Program-made: the position numbers and the translations under genes
Shown: positions 4,098 to 5,909 of the stretch, in pieces
Position numbering within the stretch: the stretch's first letter is position 1
Layout of the letters: the number at the start of each line of letters is the position of its first letter
Assembly (NCBI GenBank): GCA_964564225.1
Contig: CAZMAF010000071.1
Coordinates: 1-5,909 of the forward strand
DNA from: RGIG1993 sp964564225
GTDB lineage: Bacteria > Bacillota > Clostridia > Oscillospirales > CAG-272
Direction: 5' to 3'
Length of the DNA stretch: 5,909 nucleotides
Notes under the pieces: model-generated
Database searches by the model: none
Seen by the model: the letters and a program-made list of their open reading frames with translations, nothing else
Told to the model about the DNA's origin: nothing

Positions 4098-5492
4098 ATG
4101 GGTAAGGTATCAATGCCACAAGGAAAAGGAAGTCAACTCCATAACAGAAGGGACTATGAAAAGATTGGTCGAGCAATCCCGGACAATATCGATATTTCCA
4201 AATCATCAGAGAACATCACTTTGGTCGATAAGGATTTAAGACAAGCTTATAGAGAGATCTTTGGAAAAGCTCTTGAACAATACAACGATAAACAAAAAAG
4301 GTCAGATAGGAGAATTGAGGATTACTGTAACCATATCCAGAAGTCAAAGAACGGAGAGAAACTGTTTTATGAGGATGTGGTACAGTGGGGGTCAAAGGAA
4401 GACTTTGCAAAGAATCCGGATCTAAGGGAAAAAGCTAAAGAAGCACTTGTAAAGTATGTCGAGAGCTTCGAAGACCGGAATTCGAATCTAAAACTTATAG
4501 GCGCCTATATTCATATGGATGAAGCAAGTCCTCATTTGCATCTTGATTATGTTCCCGTGGCTCATGGGTATAGTCGAGGCCTTGAGATCCGTAATTCTCT
4601 TGATAAAGCCATGAAGCAGATGGGATTTCAACCGGAGAAGGAGAGTCGAAAGAACAATGCCACAAAGCTCTGGAAAGAGAATGAACGAGCAGTGTTTGGT
4701 GAAATCTGTCGTGGCCTTGGTCTTGAGGTGGAGCAAGAACGCAAGTCCGATAGAAAGAGCCTAACAGTCGAGGAATACAAAGACGCGCGAGATGAAATGC
4801 TCGGAGAAATAGAACAGCAGCGTGACGATCTGCAGGAAGAATATGACGGCTTGAAGCAGGATCATGCCTATCTGCAAAAGAAATATGAGGATCTGAAACA
4901 GGAGCATGCTGAACTGCAGGAAGATATCGATATTGCAAAGGACGTAGTCGAGAAATATCAAGAATTGGCTGCTGTTTATAAGCAAGAGACCGCAGAAGCC
5001 TCAAATTTAGCCGTAGAGGCTAAAGGCGACTTAGAGGACCTGCAAGAGCAGAAAAAGGCTTTAGAGGGGCAAATTTCGGCTCTGGAGACCAAAAAAGCAG
5101 AGGGAGAGAAGGTTCTATCCTTATTAAAAACTGATTTGCGCGAGAAAATGGATAGATATCAAGATGAAAAGGAAGAGCTTCAGCGAACCCTGCCGGTTCT
5201 CCGAAAGGAGGTCAAGGAGGCCAAGGAAGAGCTGAAGATCGTCCAAAAAGCTGTAGATCAGAAAATGGATCAAGGCCAGCAACTGTTTTCAATGCTAACT
5301 CTGCAGCAGCGTCTCGATGAGGCTCGAAAGGAGATCGAGAAAGAGAAAAAGATGAGCCGGTTAGAAGTGATGGTTGAAAAATTCGAACGGTTCATCCAGA
5401 CAGTGCCTGGTGTACGTGAACTTTGGAATAAATTCGTAGAGAAGGAACGTGCCCAGGAACAAAAGAAGAGTAGATCCGGATGGGAGAGATAA
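4098..5492 (+). CDS. mob: MobV-family relaxase (Mob/Pre plasmid mobilisation protein)
   Basis: A 464-residue relaxase expected to nick oriT and lead the plasmid strand into a recipient with help from another element's conjugation machinery. The Mob_Pre domain spans about 1-200. Motif I is HN at residues 15-16 (GKGSQLHNRRDYE), where H15 aligns with the nucleophilic His22 of MobM of pMV158. Then come NIDISKSSENITLVD, YNDKQKRSDRRIEDY and the metal-binding HxDExxPHxH at residues 139-148 (HMDEASPHLH), all intact. Residues about 225-430 are a long coiled coil with a 14-residue internal repeat (LKQDHAYLQ at 252 and LKQEHAELQ at 266), followed by a basic tail. Start at 4098 is chosen because AAAGGTGG (4082-4089) is 8 bases upstream; ATG 4071 coincides with the expected transcription start. 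The gene follows oriT and its promoter and ends before a terminator. No coupling protein or secretion genes are present, so it is mobilisable rather than self-transmissible. Confidence 0.95.
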   Translation: MGKVSMPQGKGSQLHNRRDYEKIGRAIPDNIDISKSSENITLVDKDLRQAYREIFGKALEQYNDKQKRSDRRIEDYCNHIQKSKNGEKLFYEDVVQWGSKEDFAKNPDLREKAKEALVKYVESFEDRNSNLKLIGAYIHMDEASPHLHLDYVPVAHGYSRGLEIRNSLDKAMKQMGFQPEKESRKNNATKLWKENERAVFGEICRGLGLEVEQERKSDRKSLTVEEYKDARDEMLGEIEQQRDDLQEEYDGLKQDHAYLQKKYEDLKQEHAELQEDIDIAKDVVEKYQELAAVYKQETAEASNLAVEAKGDLEDLQEQKKALEGQISALETKKAEGEKVLSLLKTDLREKMDRYQDEKEELQRTLPVLRKEVKEAKEELKIVQKAVDQKMDQGQQLFSMLTLQQRLDEARKEIEKEKKMSRLEVMVEKFERFIQTVPGVRELWNKFVEKERAQEQKKSRSGWER

Positions 5493-5506
5493 GCCTTAAA
5501 ATGATG

Positions 5507-5535
5507 AAGAGCAGGAGTGATCCTGCTCTTTCTTT
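5507..5535 (+). terminator. Intrinsic terminator of mob
   Basis: A perfect 10-bp stem AAGAGCAGGA / TCCTGCTCTT (5507-5516, 5521-5530) with loop GTGA is followed by T-rich DNA (TCTTTGCTTTTTG). It lies 14 bases after the mob stop codon and separates mob from the origin. Confidence 0.9.
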
Positions 5536-5546
5536 GCTTTTTGTTT

Positions 5547-5586
5547 TGTATTACATCTAATTACGCTGTAATGTATTACAACTAAT
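5547..5586 (+). repeat. 15-bp imperfect direct repeat
   Basis: TGTATTACATCTAAT (5547-5561) recurs as TGTATTACAACTAAT (5572-5586) with one mismatch, start to start 25 bp. Each copy contains the small quasi-palindrome TGTA-T-TACA, and ATTAC-GCT-GTAAT (5560-5572) links them. They could bind a plasmid or host protein at the edge of the origin; ligand unknown. Confidence 0.6.
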
Positions 5587-5646
5587 ATTGAAAAATGCAT
5601 TGATTAGTTCACAAAGTGCATACAAGGAGTTTCTTCTAATATATAC

Positions 5647-5674
5647 TTGACATTGTATGTACATTTGGTATGAA
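5647..5674 (+). promoter_or_regulatory. Promoter-like site merging with the lone iteron
   Basis: TTGACA (5647-5652), 16-bp spacer and TATGAA (5669-5674) preceded by TGG give an extended -10 promoter in which the -10 is inside the iteron. The stretch 5646-5665 matches 3226-3245 (the Xre-linked promoter/operator) at 17 of 20 positions, including GTATGTAC. Only four palindromic pairs (TGTA-TG-TACA) are kept here. Transcription would run through the origin towards rep. Confidence 0.4.
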
Positions 5675-5682
5675 CTTTTCGG
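5662..5682 (+). repeat. Lone iteron, separated from the main array
   Basis: CATTTGGTATGAACTTTT and the following CGG match the iteron unit at 20 of 21 positions (first base C for T). It lies about 141 bp before the main array, in the same orientation, with the DnaA-box-like site directly after it. Confidence 0.88.
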
Positions 5683-5823
5683 TATTATTTACACTTTTCT
5701 CTATTATGACAACAACAAAATTAACCCTTTTATTGTTGTTGTTTTATACATACATTTTAAACATATGTTTTAAAATATGTTTAGCCAGTGTTGAAATAGG
5801 CATAAACAAAGGCGTTGATTTAC

Positions 5824-5909
5824 TATTTGGTATGAACTTTTCGGTATTTGGTATGAACTTTTCGGCTATTTGGTATGAACTTTTCGGCTATTTGGTATGA
5901 ACTTTTCGG
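5824..5909 (+). repeat. Iteron array, right end (four direct repeats)
   Basis: Full 21-base units at 5824-5844, 5845-5865, 5867-5887 and 5889-5909, the first pair adjoining without a spacer base and the others separated by a C. The last 65 bases equal 1-65, so on a circle the array continues into the left block. That gives seven full units if both copies are real, or four if the ends are a redundant overlap, followed in either case by the half unit at 66-76. Confidence 0.93.

Larger units (their letters stand above)
5536..5823. other. AT-rich origin region (noncoding)
   Basis: No gene is supported over these 288 bases. In order it holds a 15-bp imperfect direct repeat (5547-5561, 5572-5586), a TTGACA motif running into a lone iteron (5647-5682), and a DnaA-box-like TTATTTACA (5685-5693, one mismatch to TTATNCACA). 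These are followed by a hairpin ACAACAACAA/TTGTTGTTGT (5709-5718, 5733-5742) and a palindromic AT-rich stretch (AAACATATGTTT at 5759-5770, with ATATGTTT again at 5775-5782). DnaA-like box, AT-rich melting DNA and iterons together are the usual parts of a theta origin. The assignment as the origin is inferred from these parts and from adjacency to rep. Confidence 0.7.

Noticed and set aside
4495..5004. Reverse-strand frame of 169 residues inside mob
   Set aside because: It lies antisense to the conserved MobV motifs and coiled coil, with no promoter or ribosome binding site. It is a mirror of the heptad codon pattern.
5670..5900. Open frame reading through the origin and iterons (MNFSVLF... 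with repeated GMNFS)
   Set aside because: It has no ribosome binding site. The repeated peptide is just the iterons in translation, and the frame ends only because of the array.
1..5909. CRISPR array from the spaced repeats at the ends
   Set aside because: Units are separated by 0-1 bases with no spacers and adjoin rep, so they are iterons. No cas genes are present.
1..5909. tRNA, rRNA, insertion sequence or resistance genes
   Set aside because: I saw no cloverleaf, rRNA-like sequence, transposase motif or resistance protein in any frame.

Overview
The window reads as one complete small circular plasmid of Bacillota (Firmicutes) type, most likely from an anaerobic gut clostridial or related lineage. 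The type is inferred from AGGAGG-like ribosome binding sites, TTGACA/TATAAT-like promoters, a Rep_3 (RepB) theta initiator and a MobV/Pre relaxase. The exact host cannot be named from the sequence. The first 65 bases (1-65) and last 65 bases (5845-5909) are identical. The molecule is therefore circular across the ends. Either the iteron block is genuinely duplicated (5909 bp circle) or the ends are an untrimmed assembly overlap (5844 bp circle).

Replication module (about 5536-5909 and 1-1303): an AT-rich origin with a lone iteron (5662-5682), a DnaA-box-like site, inverted repeats and a direct iteron array leads into the rep promoter (87-115) and rep (137-1291). Partial iterons lie upstream of the rep promoter and across the rep start codon, which suggests that Rep regulates its own synthesis. 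A terminator overlaps the rep stop codon.

Accessory operon (1398-3213): an A-tract-rich promoter region and a perfect 19-bp inverted repeat (1430-1448 / 1476-1494) precede four tightly packed genes. These encode an HTH plus coiled-coil DNA-binding protein, a small coiled-coil protein, a Cys-rich protein whose C-terminus resembles a RelB/DinJ-type antitoxin tail, and an Xre-family regulator. A separate promoter with an 18-bp operator-like palindrome (3227-3255) then drives an unrecognised 123-residue protein that ends in its own terminator.

Mobilisation module (3666-5535): a GC-rich, hairpin-dense noncoding segment (about 3720-3996, roughly 64% GC) comes first. It is followed by a candidate oriT hairpin (3997-4019), a strong promoter with an operator over its -35 box (4029-4064), and mob (4098-5492), a MobV relaxase with an intact His-Asn motif and HxDExxPHxH metal site. 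A terminator closes the module.

No resistance, toxin or metabolic cargo gene is visible; the plasmid is a cryptic mobilisable replicon. The parts most worth following are the GC-rich structured segment upstream of mob, the 19-bp inverted repeat, the orphan antitoxin-like tail, and a promoter/operator motif shared between the Xre-linked promoter and the origin.
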